Shown: positions 55,501 to 63,474 of the stretch, piece after piece | How the letters are laid out: every line of letters starts with the position of its first letter | Position numbering within the stretch: the stretch's first letter is position 1 | Assembly (NCBI RefSeq): GCF_039523075.1 | Contig: NZ_BAAAEP010000006.1 | Location: 44,688 to 108,687 of the forward strand | Source: Caenispirillum bisanense | GTDB lineage: Bacteria; Pseudomonadota; Alphaproteobacteria; Rhodospirillales; Rhodospirillaceae | Length of the DNA stretch: 64,000 nt | Direction: 5' to 3' | Translations under genes and position numbers: made by a program | The notes under the pieces: generated by a model | Database searches by the model: none | What the model was told of the DNA's origin: nothing | Seen by the model: only the letters and a program-made list of their open reading frames with translations

Positions 55501-56364
55501 GTCGGTCCGTTCCTGTCCGGCCCGGTGGAGGACGCGGGTGCGGCCCCCGCCGCCTTCGACGCCACCCTGACGGCCGAAGACCTGCACTTCCGCTACCGCG
55601 CCGACGGCCCGCCGGTGCTCGACGGCGCCTCGCTCCAGGTTGCCGCCGGCGAGGTGGTGGCGGTGGTCGGCCCCTCCGGCGCCGGCAAGAGCACGCTGAT
55701 CGCCATCCTGCTCGGCCTGCTGGCCCCGGAGCGCGGCACCGTGCGCCTCGGCGGCCACAGCCTGCGGGACAGCGACCGGACCGTGCTGCGGGCCGCCTGC
55801 GATGCCCTGTTCCAGGACGAGCCGCTGCCGGGGATGACGCTGCGGTCCTACCTTCTCGGCAGCACGCCCCACGACGCGGCGGCAGCGTGGTCGGCGCTGG
55901 CGGCAGTGGGCCTGGACGGAGAGGTGGCGCGCTGGCCCATGGGCCTTTACACGCCGCTCGACCCGCGCGGCATGTCCGCCGGGCAGATCCTGCAGGTGCG
56001 GCTGGCCCGGGTGCTGCTGCGCCGGCCCGGCCTGCTCGTCCTCGACGAAGCCACGGCGGCGCTGGATGCCGGAGTACAGGCCCTGATCCTGGCCGAGCTG
56101 AGGCGGCGGCGCATCACCACCCTGCTGACGGCCCACCGGGCGGACACGCTGTCCCTGGTCGACCACGCCTGGCGCCTGCAGGACGGCCGCCTGCTGCCGA
56201 TCACCCTGCCCTGCGCGCCTCCTGCCCCTCCGCCCTCCGCCACCGCCCCTGCCGCCCACCCGGCCCCGCCACGGATCTACCGCCGCGCCGCCCTCGACCG
56301 CCACGACGGCTCCGCCATCCTGGACCGCGTCACCACCCTGCCTCGCGTTGCTCCCTTTCGATAG
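52522..56364 (+). CDS. Fused C39 peptidase and double ABC exporter
   Basis: A 1,280-residue single chain equal to a fusion of the two exporter types upstream. Order: C39 peptidase with Cys16 (MTECGLAALAM), His89 (FNHMVVV) and Asp105 (NDPAVGP); Ala-rich membrane region; ATPase 1 (GPVGAGKST near 470, LSGGQRRRLGIARA, LIIDEALDGVD); the exporter-2-type domain (LRHAARRSGVVLRHVRLTGD, about 700-780); second membrane region; ATPase 2 (GPSGAGKST near 1050, MSAGQILQVRLAR, LLVLDEATAALD). ATPase 1 lacks the switch His (LLLISQREES) and has Glu for the Q-loop Gln; ATPase 2 has MSAGQ for LSGGQ, so one ATP site is degenerate. GTG start at 52522. Confidence 0.85.
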   Translation: MTVRTPTVLQHEMTECGLAALAMLMGYHGCHVPLHELRTVAGASRDGTSLRRLRDLARHYGFLAHAVSCEPEALAGRPLPLMAFVSFNHMVVVEGITPHWVQVNDPAVGPMRMDRADFDRMFTGVALAVTPGPQVRPRRPWRARSAILRRAAVAAAPWTAAVVAGEAGVMAVATLMAGELWPAALALPPLLAATLAAGRHLSRRLDECIGSDSLSTLLGRSPASIAHRSPSLLQAIADSGQRVGRDILAPVTVDAARLAASAVPGVTLALMHPVAGAATVAGAVACGALAAVATAARGSIRRRAEAVAGDDLPDLPLAVPLRLPSYLFDGRDDDLLAEIAGSRAEHSATLARAVTAAAWHRGATVGLAAAAVAVAGATGGGPAFALAALALWPWLGVGQLARRLLHLRREAALLADIEAAPPADQPTSSTATPGVLELSAVRFGYSTAAPPLLDGLTLRLEAGAQVGLTGPVGAGKSTLAAIAAGQVLPWDGTATRGGTLALVTERPILVQASLRDAVTLWDHGISDAAVQEALRAVRLWEELSDRPGGLHQPVEAHGRNLSGGQRRRLGIARALVRRPDILIIDEALDGVDLEAETLLRRHLRRHGITLLLISQREESLAACDAVWHLGDGRLTATGAAVVSQDCGPAPQPAPPPPPPTPAEAEERAGLERLLAALGLPPPLEADTRTEGGLAGLRHAARRSGVVLRHVRLTGDAWRHNSLEPLLVRHAALGWTPLLPGRNGRYSLVLADGSRRPLTDADASAVAEDAIAAHRRPLPEQPALDRPRPALPSAASSLLLCLGTGLLVPGLPLAAGVLGAAAVALGAAAGDLGAGRRRAIGMAVGEIQLAGHALRLQPAWVQARHPDHLAAWSEAAGRLLAGQTQRAMPAAALSARQAADDTLAALVGALPDLRGNGGLNRVVEHWQRQKQAADEAARAPLRRLAWAEAAVRGATLAGLALTAVAPVAAPVLAAAWLLAHAGRQSLNHRRQWRRVGPFLSGPVEDAGAAPAAFDATLTAEDLHFRYRADGPPVLDGASLQVAAGEVVAVVGPSGAGKSTLIAILLGLLAPERGTVRLGGHSLRDSDRTVLRAACDALFQDEPLPGMTLRSYLLGSTPHDAAAAWSALAAVGLDGEVARWPMGLYTPLDPRGMSAGQILQVRLARVLLRRPGLLVLDEATAALDAGVQALILAELRRRRITTLLTAHRADTLSLVDHAWRLQDGRLLPITLPCAPPAPPPSATAPAAHPAPPRIYRRAALDRHDGSAILDRVTTLPRVAPFR

Positions 56365-56857
56365 CAGCAGCGACAGTTCGGGCCGCAGGTGCCCTCAGCC
56401 CCCTCCCCCGCCGCATTGAGCGCGGCCGAGAGGGGGGACCGAGTTAGTCGGTGCAGGGATCACCGTGCCGCCCGGCGGCACTGCCGGCGGTCGAGGAGGG
56501 GCAAAACCTTGAGCAACTGGTATTTCAGCCGCGGCAGCGACCGTGGCGGCCCACTGGATGATGCGTCAGCCATCGCCTATGCGCGACCAGCCGCGACGCC
56601 CGGGCCTGGCGGACGGGGATGGAGCCGTGGATTTCTCCCTGGTCGGCAACGACACCCAGTTCGTCGAGATCCAGAAAGCCGCGGCCAGAACCAGGGAAGC
56701 GTTGCGGGAGGAGATCCGCCAGGATATCGACGCGATCATGCCGGCCCAGTGCTTGAACGTCTTCGCCGCCGCCGGCTATGACCCCGAACGAGGGGAAAGT
56801 GCTCCGGAGAGGCAGGGCCAAACAGGATCTCCCTTCTCCGAGCACGGCAGCTTGCAC
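56365..56857. other. Gap with possible transposase remnant
   Basis: Nothing intact. Within 56,630-56,800 the plus strand reads VDFSLVGNDTQFVEIQKAA and ends with AQCLNVFAAAGYDPERG, which resembles the C-terminal end of IS630-type transposases; the match is by eye and weak. The left part, with NWYFSRGSDRGG in another frame, is not recognised. Confidence 0.35.
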
Positions 56858-57925
56858 CTACTCCGCCGCCTGCGTCTCGCGCTCGGGCAGCAGGGAGGGG
56901 AAGTACGCATCGGTGGCGAAGGGCGCCAGGTTGGCCAGGAACTGGTCGACGCTGGCATCCCAGCTGTTGCGCAGGGCGAAGGCGCGGCAGGCCTCGCGCG
57001 GGATCTCCAGCGCCGCCAGGGCGGCCTTGCGCAGGTCGTCGTCGAGCACCCCGACCGGCGCCCCCTGCAGCACGTCCTTCGGCCCGGCCACCGGGAAAGC
57101 GGCAACCGGCGTGCCGCAGGCCAGCGCCTCCAGCACCACCAGCCCGAAGGTGTCGGTCAGCGACGGGAACACGAAGACGTCGGCGGCGGCGAAGTGGCGC
57201 GCCAGCTCGTGCCCGAACTTCGGCCCGGTGAAGGTGACGCCGGGATAGCGGCGCTTCAGCTCGTCCAGCATCGGGCCGCCGCCGACCACCACCTTGCGCC
57301 CCGGCAGGTCGAGGTCGAGGAAGGCACCGATGTTCTTTTCCACCGCCACCCGGCCGACGTAGAGGAATACCGGCCGCCCGTCGCCGCCGTCGCCGAACAG
57401 GGCGCGGGCGTCGGGGTCGGGGCGGAACAGGTCGGTATCGACGCCGCGGCCCCAGCGGCCGATGTTCCCGACGCCCCAGCGCTTCAGTTCCGCCTCGATG
57501 CCGTCGGTGGCCACCATGACGCAGCGCGACGGCCGGTGGAACCAGCGCACCGCCTTGTACCCCACCGACAGCGGCAGCCGCGTGCGGGCCTGGATGTATT
57601 CCGGGAACTTGGTGTGGAAGGCGGTGGTGAAGGGGATGTCGCGCTTGACGCAGTAGGCCCGCGCCGCCAGCCCGAGCGGCCCTTCGGTGGCGATGTGGAT
57701 GACGCAGGGGCGGAACCGCTCGATCATCCGCGCCACCTTGTTGCCCGGCAGCAGCGCCAGCGGAATTTCCGGGTAGCTGGGGCAGGGGATGGTGCGGAAG
57801 TCGTTGGGGGTGATGGCGAACACCTCATGCCCCCGCTCGGCCAGCTGCTCCTTGAGGGTCAGGAGCGTGCGGACCACACCATTGACCTGAGGCGACCAAG
57901 CATCGGAAATGAGGAGGATGCGCAT
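56858..57925 (-). CDS. GT4-family glycosyltransferase (GDP-mannose/sulfoquinovose type)
   Basis: A 355-residue GT-B enzyme beginning RILLISDAWSPQVNGVVRTL, a start shared by alpha-mannosyltransferases such as MgtA and by SqdX-like enzymes. Other signatures are PFTTAFHTKFPEY, GRWGRGVDTDLFRPD, YVGRVAVEKNI and SLTDTFGLVVLEALACGTPV. It is probably a membrane-lipid glycosyltransferase. Its start overlaps the end of the phosphoesterase gene by 67 bases, an unusually long overlap that implies a fixed pair; the same pairing of a phosphoesterase with this GT type is common in alphaproteobacteria. Confidence 0.87.
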   Translation of the reverse strand: MRILLISDAWSPQVNGVVRTLLTLKEQLAERGHEVFAITPNDFRTIPCPSYPEIPLALLPGNKVARMIERFRPCVIHIATEGPLGLAARAYCVKRDIPFTTAFHTKFPEYIQARTRLPLSVGYKAVRWFHRPSRCVMVATDGIEAELKRWGVGNIGRWGRGVDTDLFRPDPDARALFGDGGDGRPVFLYVGRVAVEKNIGAFLDLDLPGRKVVVGGGPMLDELKRRYPGVTFTGPKFGHELARHFAAADVFVFPSLTDTFGLVVLEALACGTPVAAFPVAGPKDVLQGAPVGVLDDDLRKAALAALEIPREACRAFALRNSWDASVDQFLANLAPFATDAYFPSLLPERETQAAE

Positions 57926-58791
57926 GCCGGGGTGTTCTCCACGGGGGCCGGTGCCGGGCCGACGGCCTCGGGCGGGACGGTGACGGGGCCGGAGGGTTCG
58001 GTGCGGGCGCGTTCATAGGCGTCCAGCGCGCTGAACTGCCGCATCTCGGTCCAGTCGAGGATTTCCATGCGGCCGTCGTAGTGCTCGACCAGCGCGGTGC
58101 AGCTTTCCACCCAGTCGCCGTCGTTGCAGTAGAGGATGCCGTCGATGTCGCGGATCTCGGCGTGGTGGATGTGGCCGCAGATGACCCCGTCGACACCGCG
58201 CTGGCGCGCCACCCCGGCCATCGCCGCCTCGAAGTCGGCGATGAAGGCGACGGCGTTCTTCACCTTGTGCTTCAGGTACTTGGACAGCGACCAGTAGGGC
58301 AGGCCGAAGCGCTTGCGGGCGACGTTGAACCAGTGGTTCAGGGCCAGCGCCGTCGTGTAGGCCCAGTCGCCCAGGTAGGCCAGCCACTTGGCGTACTGGA
58401 TGACGCCGTCGAACTGGTCGCCGTGCATGACCAGATAGGTGCGACCGTCGGCGGCGATGTGGGTTGCTTCGTGCATCACCTTGACGGCGCCGAACTCGTG
58501 GTCGGTGTAGGACCGGGCGAATTCGTCGTGGTTGCCGGGGATGAACACCACGTTGACGCCCTTGCGCGCCTTGCGCAGCAGCTTCTGCAGCACGTCGTTG
58601 TGGCTTTGCGGCCAGTACCAGTGCTTGCGCAGGCGCCAGCCGTCGACGATGTCGCCGACCAGGTAGAGGTTGTCGCTTTCAACCACCCGCAGGAAGTCGA
58701 GCAGGAAATCCGCCTTGCAGCCGCGCGTCCCCAGGTGGACGTCGGAAATGAAGACGGATCGGTACCGGCGCTGCGTGCTCACCGCATTCAT
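57859..58791 (-). CDS. LpxH-like metallophosphoesterase
   Basis: A 310-residue calcineurin-like phosphoesterase. The full motif series is present: SDVHLG, GDIVDGWRL, GNHDE, MHGDQFDGV and CGHIHHAEI. It resembles UDP-2,3-diacylglucosamine pyrophosphatases in lipid A synthesis; the longer form with an extra helical insert (WAYTTALALNHWFNVARKRFG) and a Pro-rich tail is usual in alphaproteobacteria. The start at 58791 follows CGGAAG; a GTG 12 bases later is an alternative. The tail overlaps the glycosyltransferase gene. Confidence 0.86.
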   Translation of the reverse strand: MNAVSTQRRYRSVFISDVHLGTRGCKADFLLDFLRVVESDNLYLVGDIVDGWRLRKHWYWPQSHNDVLQKLLRKARKGVNVVFIPGNHDEFARSYTDHEFGAVKVMHEATHIAADGRTYLVMHGDQFDGVIQYAKWLAYLGDWAYTTALALNHWFNVARKRFGLPYWSLSKYLKHKVKNAVAFIADFEAAMAGVARQRGVDGVICGHIHHAEIRDIDGILYCNDGDWVESCTALVEHYDGRMEILDWTEMRQFSALDAYERARTEPSGPVTVPPEAVGPAPAPVENTPACASSSFPMLGRLRSMVWSARS

Positions 58792-58845
58792 CTTCCGCTG
58801 CTTGCAAAAAATGCCGTGTGGGCGGTTGATCTGGGCGCAATGTGT

Positions 58846-58874
58846 AGTATAAGGGCGGCACACAGAGAACGAAA
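58846..58874 (-). promoter_or_regulatory. Promoter of the phosphoesterase operon
   Basis: On the minus strand TATACT (58851-58846) is a good -10 box and TTTCGT (58874-58869) a weak -35 box 17 bases upstream. The transcript would start about 48 bases before the ATG at 58791. Confidence 0.45.
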
Positions 58875-59017
58875 TTCACCCGTAGACAAGAATAATTAAC
58901 AGGCCAGAAACATTCTTGTCTTTGTTCTGAAGTATCACTGTAACGATCAGACTTTCCTCAGGCGTTCGTGATCTGGTGCGGATGTGCACCTGCCATGGTT
59001 CCTCTATTCTGGAGAAG

Positions 59018-59959
59018 ATGGTGTTCGACTCCCCGCGCGCCGACCGGCCGACCGCTGCCGACTGCCCTGCCGGCGTCCGCCGCCTGATGGTGATCTTCAA
59101 CCCCACCGCCGGCGGCAACCGCCCCCCCCGCCTGCGCGCCACCCTGGCGGCGCTGGAGCGGCACGGCTGCGCGGTGGTGCTGCGGGAAACCGGCAAGGTG
59201 GGCGATGCCGAGGCCTTCGCCGCCGCCGCCTCGCCGGAGGACTGCGACGTGCTGGTGGTGGCCGGCGGCGACGGCACCATCAACGAGGCGGTGAACGGTC
59301 TGGTCAGCGCCGGCAGCCGGGTGCCGCTCGGCATCATCCCGCTCGGCACCGCCAACGTGCTGGCGCACGAGATCGGCCTGCCGCTGGCGCCGGCCAAGGT
59401 GGCGCAGGCGCTGGCCACCGGGCCGGTGCGGCGCATCCACCTGGGCCGCGCCGGCGACCGCTGCTTCCTGCTGATGGCCGGCGCCGGCTTCGATGCGGTG
59501 GTGGTGGAGCATGTGGACCTGCGGCTCAAGCGCCGCTTCGGCAAGGCCGCCTACGTGTGGGAGATGCTGCGCCAGTCCCGCCGCTACCCCTTCCCGACCC
59601 TTTCCGTCACCGACCACGTCACCGGCGCCGTACACCAGGCGGCGACGGCGGTGGCGCTCAACGGCCGCCTCTACGGCGGGCCCTTCGTGGTGGTCCGCGA
59701 CGGCGGGCTGACCGAACCCCGACTCGACATGATCCTGCTGAAGAGAAAAGGCATGTGGAACGTGTTGCGCTATGCCGTCGGCCTCGCCACCGGGGCGCTG
59801 GCCGACTTTGCCGATGTGGAGGTGCTGCGCTCCACCTCCTTCACCATCGACGGCAGCCCGGCGCGGGAGCCGGTGCAGGGCGACGGCGACATCATCGCCC
59901 GCCTGCCGGCGCAGGTGGCCATCGCCGACGAGACGGTGGCGCTGGTCTATCCGGCCTGA
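59018..59959 (+). CDS. Diacylglycerol kinase-family lipid kinase
   Basis: A 313-residue protein of the DAGK/YegS family. It has VIFNPTAGGN, the glycine-rich GGDGTINEAVNG near 83, PLGTANVLA and the C-terminal SFTIDGSP, then DGDII in the second domain. It would phosphorylate a lipid such as diacylglycerol at the membrane. The ATG at 59018 has GGAGA upstream; a longer frame begins at 58976. It is divergent from the phosphoesterase gene, with about 226 bases between. Confidence 0.87.
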   Translation: MVFDSPRADRPTAADCPAGVRRLMVIFNPTAGGNRPPRLRATLAALERHGCAVVLRETGKVGDAEAFAAAASPEDCDVLVVAGGDGTINEAVNGLVSAGSRVPLGIIPLGTANVLAHEIGLPLAPAKVAQALATGPVRRIHLGRAGDRCFLLMAGAGFDAVVVEHVDLRLKRRFGKAAYVWEMLRQSRRYPFPTLSVTDHVTGAVHQAATAVALNGRLYGGPFVVVRDGGLTEPRLDMILLKRKGMWNVLRYAVGLATGALADFADVEVLRSTSFTIDGSPAREPVQGDGDIIARLPAQVAIADETVALVYPA

Positions 59960-60056
59960 CGGCGCGGCCCGCCCGGCGGGTGCTCCCGACGACCGGGAAA
60001 CCCGCGGGCCTCGCCCCCCGTTTCCAAGGGAAACCAAGCAGCAAGCGAGGTATCCC

Positions 60057-60551
60057 ATGGACGCGACAAAAACCTGGATCCTGGTGGCCGACGGCTCCCA
60101 GGCCCGCCTCTTCGTCCACGCGGGCCCCGGCAAGCCGGTCCAGCGGCTGGAGCACCGGGAGTTCGAAGGGCAGGCGGTGAAGGCGCGCGAGGTCCAGCGC
60201 GACAAGCCCGGCCGCACGTTCTCCAGCAACATGGAGGACGAGGGCCGCAGCGCCTACGAGCCCAAGTCCAACCCGCAGGACCGCGCCCGCCACGAGCTGA
60301 TGCGGGAAGTGATCGACGACCTCACCCGCCACGCCCAGCGCAACGAGTTCGACCAGCTGATCATCTGCGCCCCGGCCCAGACCATGAGTTCGGTGCGCGA
60401 GCTGATGCCGAAGCCGCTGGCCCAGAAGGTGGTGGCGGAGGAAGTGAAGAACTACACCGGCTCCGACGAAGCCGACCTGGAACGCCACCTGACCCACCTG
60501 CTGCCCATCGACCCGCAGGCGCGGCGCCACCCGGACCCGGCCGCCGGCTGA
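60057..60551 (+). CDS. Host attachment protein family
   Basis: A 164-residue protein of the 'host attachment protein' family (baeRF-related fold). Typical segments are TWILVADGSQARLFV, GRTFSSNMEDEGRSAYEP, and EFDQLIICAPAQTMSSVRELM. Named from a plant-attachment mutant in Agrobacterium; the true role is unclear, and the fold is related to release-factor-like proteins. GAGG lies six bases before the ATG at 60057. Confidence 0.88.
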   Translation: MDATKTWILVADGSQARLFVHAGPGKPVQRLEHREFEGQAVKAREVQRDKPGRTFSSNMEDEGRSAYEPKSNPQDRARHELMREVIDDLTRHAQRNEFDQLIICAPAQTMSSVRELMPKPLAQKVVAEEVKNYTGSDEADLERHLTHLLPIDPQARRHPDPAAG

Positions 60552-60583
60552 AGCCGGCCGGGACCGGCATGGCCCTGAAAAGC

Positions 60584-60622
60584 CGACAGGCCCGGCGGTG
60601 TCCCGCCGGGCCTGTGGTGTCC
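60584..60622 (-). terminator. Terminator of porin gene 1
   Basis: On the minus strand ACAGGCCCGGCGG and CCGCCGGGCCTGT form a strong stem with a short loop, followed by CGGCTTTT. It lies about 20 bases after the porin stop codon. Confidence 0.82.
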
Positions 60623-60639
60623 GTACCGGCAGGAGCCGA

Positions 60640-61725
60640 TCAGAACTCCAGCTGCAGGCCGACCACGGCGCCCAGGGCGTCGACGTCTTCCGGGTCCGGC
60701 GCATTGGCGAGGCGGCGTTCCGCTTCCGCGTGGTACAGAGCGCCGACCAGCGTCACGCCCGGGCCCATCGCGTAGGTGCCGCCCAGGTAGACGTTGTACA
60801 GCTTGTCCTTGTTGCCGTTGCCGTAGTCGAGGGTCGACGCGGTGTAGGTGATGGACACGCCGTAGGGACCGGTTCTGTAGCCGATGCCGGCGTTCCACAC
60901 TTCACGGTCGTCGCCGCGGGCGCCGTCGTTGTCGTCGGTGCGCAGGTAGCTGCCGCCCACTTCGAAGCCGGCGTAGCCGATGACCAGACCGCCGCGCCAC
61001 GCCGCCTGATCGGTGGTGGTGGCGTTGTTGTCGTCGGCGCCCGATTCGCCGATGTAGGCGACGTCGGCACCGATGGCGACACCGCCGAACTCGCCGTTAT
61101 AGGCGATGGCGGCTTCATACTGGTTGTGGGCGTTGGTGACCGTGTTGGCCTGCAGCGCGCCGCCCGGCGACGGGGTCCAGGTCAGGCCGACGCTGAAGCC
61201 GGCCAGCGATGGGCTGATGTAGCTGATCGAGGCGTCGTCGTTGGACAGGGTGGTGTCCAGGCCGTTCCAGCCGTTCATGAAGCCGGCATAGTAATCGCCC
61301 GGTGCGAACCAATCGCCGAAGTCGTCGTCGGCGAGGCCGTACTGCGGCGCCTCGTGCGCCATCTGGGCGTGCACGCCCTCCTTCTGGCCGGCCTGGATCT
61401 GGCCGAACGCGCCCTCGATGTAGGCATACTGCTCGTCAGCATTTTCATTTTGAGGAGTAGCGTTGGTCTGGGCTTCCAGCTGGATCATGGCGCCGATGGT
61501 CAGGCCGTTGTCCAGGGTGGTGGCGCCGGAGAAATAGACCTCGGTGTCGGTCGCGATGCCGGTGGTGGTCGGATCGAAGCCGGGGGCATCGTCCTGCGAG
61601 GTGACGCCGAAGTACTGTTCCATCTTGCCGCCCAGGCCGAGCTTGATCTTCTCGGCAGCCATGGCGGGGGAAACGGCAGCGCCAGCGAGGACAAGCGCCG
61701 AAGTCGCGAGGAGAAGCTTCTTCAT
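60640..61725 (-). CDS. Outer-membrane porin, copy 1
   Basis: A 361-residue trimeric porin of the alphaproteobacterial Gram_neg_porins type. It has a signal peptide (MKKLLLATSALVLAG, cut after PAMA), then AEKIKLGLGGKMEQYFGV, alternating beta strands, many Asp/Asn-rich loops and a terminal Phe (VVGLQLEF) as needed for outer-membrane insertion. It is closely related to copy 2. The start at 61725 is placed at the signal peptide; the frame further upstream is not porin-like. Confidence 0.9.
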   Translation of the reverse strand: MKKLLLATSALVLAGAAVSPAMAAEKIKLGLGGKMEQYFGVTSQDDAPGFDPTTTGIATDTEVYFSGATTLDNGLTIGAMIQLEAQTNATPQNENADEQYAYIEGAFGQIQAGQKEGVHAQMAHEAPQYGLADDDFGDWFAPGDYYAGFMNGWNGLDTTLSNDDASISYISPSLAGFSVGLTWTPSPGGALQANTVTNAHNQYEAAIAYNGEFGGVAIGADVAYIGESGADDNNATTTDQAAWRGGLVIGYAGFEVGGSYLRTDDNDGARGDDREVWNAGIGYRTGPYGVSITYTASTLDYGNGNKDKLYNVYLGGTYAMGPGVTLVGALYHAEAERRLANAPDPEDVDALGAVVGLQLEF

Positions 61726-61940
61726 TTCCAGTTCAACTCCCTGGGGATGGCCATCCGCCGCGGGTGCCGGCGAATCGGGAAAACGGCCTCCGAAACTGAA
61801 CAAGAAGAAGAAGCCACGGGCGCGGCCCGGCGGCAACGGAGATGAATGACGTGTGAACGGATTCCGCCCTGGGTGTTACTATTTGGTCACATTCCAGCCA
61901 TCGGCGCCCGCTGATGCCGAAGTTGCCTGCAGAATAGGCA

Positions 61941-61970
61941 ACGGCCCGACCGCTTGCGCGGCCGGGCCGT
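61941..61970 (-). terminator. Hairpin after porin gene 2
   Basis: ACGGCCCG-CCGC and GCGG-CGGGCCGT pair around a TTGC loop, about 40 bases past the stop of copy 2; the T-rich tail on the minus strand is weak (TTGCCTATTCT). The rest of the gap (61,726-62,008) shows no gene; an AT-richer patch at 61,870-61,900 may be the promoter of copy 1. Confidence 0.65.
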
Positions 61971-62008
61971 CATCCCCCCCTCGGCTCCCGGCTTGCGCCG
62001 GTAGCGGA

Positions 62009-63085
62009 TCAGAAGGAGAGCTGCAGACCGACGATGCCGCCAACGCCGTCGACGCTGTCGCTGCCGGCCGCGGCCGCACCGTAGTTCTGCTCACCTTCGG
62101 CCCAGAAGGCCGCGGCGGCGAGCGTCACGCCCGGACCCATGGCGTAGCTGCCGTGCAGCGACACCTGGCGGTATTCCGAGTTGTCGCCGGTGACCGGATC
62201 GTCGAAGTCGGACTCGAGGTAGACCACCGAGACGCCGTAGGGGCCGGTCTTGTAGCCGATACCGGCGTTCCAGGTCAGGCTGTCCTCACCGGCGTTGCCG
62301 GCGGCGTCTTCCAGCTGCAGCACGCTGCCGCCCACCTGGAAACCGGCGTAGCCCAGGATCAGGCCGGCGCGCCAGCCCCAGGGATCCTCGGCATCGGCGG
62401 CGTTGGCGCCCGAAGCCTCAATGTAGGCCACGTCGGCACCGATGGCGAAGCCGCTGAACTCACCGTTGTAGGCCAGGGCGACTTCCCACTGGTTGTGCAG
62501 CTGGGTCTCGCTGTTGGCCTGCAGGGCGCCGTTGACGTTCGGCATGAAGGTGGCGCCGAAGCTGAAGCCCGCCATGGACGGCGAGATGTAGCTGACGCTG
62601 GCGTTGTCCTGACCGCCGAGGGTGGTGTCGACGCCGCGACGGTAGTTGGTCAGCAGGTTGGCCGGGTTGAAGAACGCGGAAACGTCGTCGTCGGCCAGGC
62701 CGTACTGCGGCGCTTCGTGGGCCAGCTGGGTCAGCACGCCGTCCTTCTGGCCGGCGATGATGCGGCCGAAGGCGCCTTCGATGTAGGCGTACTGCTCGTC
62801 AGCGTTGGCAGTGACGTCCGAGTTGGTCTGGGCTTCCAGCTGGATCATGGCGCCGATGGTCAGGCCGTTGTCCAGGGTGGTGGCGCCCGAGAAGTAGACT
62901 TCGGTGTCGGTGTTGATGCCGGTGGTGGTCGGATCGAAGCCCGGGGCATCGTCCTGCGACACGACGCCGAAGTACTGCTCCAGCTTGCCGCCGAGGCCGA
63001 GGCGGATCTTTTCGGCGGCCGACGCCGGCATGGACAGCGACACGGCCGCGATCAGGGCGGTGCTGCCGAGAAGAATCTTTTTCAT
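62009..63085 (-). CDS. Outer-membrane porin, copy 2
   Basis: A 358-residue porin, paralogue of the gene at 60640. Signal peptide MKKILLGSTALIAAVSLSM, cut near PASA; mature start AEKIRLGLGGKLEQYFGV; shared blocks such as FSGATTLDNGLTIGAM are identical in both copies, while loops differ (for example AFFNPANLLTNYRRGVD here). The terminal Phe (GLQLSF) is present. A tandem duplication with diverged loops suggests different pore selectivity or surface exposure. Transcribed in the same direction as copy 1, each with its own terminator. Confidence 0.9.
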   Translation of the reverse strand: MKKILLGSTALIAAVSLSMPASAAEKIRLGLGGKLEQYFGVVSQDDAPGFDPTTTGINTDTEVYFSGATTLDNGLTIGAMIQLEAQTNSDVTANADEQYAYIEGAFGRIIAGQKDGVLTQLAHEAPQYGLADDDVSAFFNPANLLTNYRRGVDTTLGGQDNASVSYISPSMAGFSFGATFMPNVNGALQANSETQLHNQWEVALAYNGEFSGFAIGADVAYIEASGANAADAEDPWGWRAGLILGYAGFQVGGSVLQLEDAAGNAGEDSLTWNAGIGYKTGPYGVSVVYLESDFDDPVTGDNSEYRQVSLHGSYAMGPGVTLAAAAFWAEGEQNYGAAAAGSDSVDGVGGIVGLQLSF

Positions 63086-63277
63086 GGTCCAAACTCTCCG
63101 TGACGAGATGGGTGTGCTCATGGCGGCACCCGGAATTTTCCCCCTGCGGACTTGAGCCGCCAGGAACGGCCCTGCCGTGAGGCCAATGAAAGACACGATG
63201 TTTCGGCAAAGACAACGTCAGGAAGAGGAAAGGATTTGTGTTTTTGCCACGCTGTTGCCGCGAAGACACACGATGAT

Positions 63278-63308
63278 CTTTTGAGGTATTTGTAAGTATT
63301 ATCAAAAG
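63278..63308 (-). promoter_or_regulatory. Inverted repeat upstream of porin copy 2
   Basis: CTTTTGA and TCAAAAG form a perfect 7-base inverted repeat with 17 bases between, in an AT-rich patch. On the minus strand GATAAT inside it could be a -10 box. It is a candidate regulator site or promoter about 200 bases before the start codon. Confidence 0.4.
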
Positions 63309-63474
63309 AGGTAGGAAAACTTCCTATTCTGGGTTAACTTGGCCTGATCTACCCCTTAATATATGTGCCACCCGTCAAGGATCAGAGACCTGCGCCGGTG
63401 CCGCCTGTGGCGATGACAGAACTGGGGATGCTGCGGCGGCCAATACCGGTTTGATCTGGCTCCCTGATTTATAA

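Noticed and set aside
56543..58018. A 491-codon plus-strand frame across the glycosyltransferase region.
   Set aside because: Antisense to a gene with clear GT4 motifs; only its first 80 codons (possible transposase remnant) may mean anything.
60598..61845. Plus-strand long frames opposite both porins.
   Set aside because: Repeated Gly/Val/Asp shadow of porin codons; signal peptides, strands and terminal Phe lie on the minus strand.
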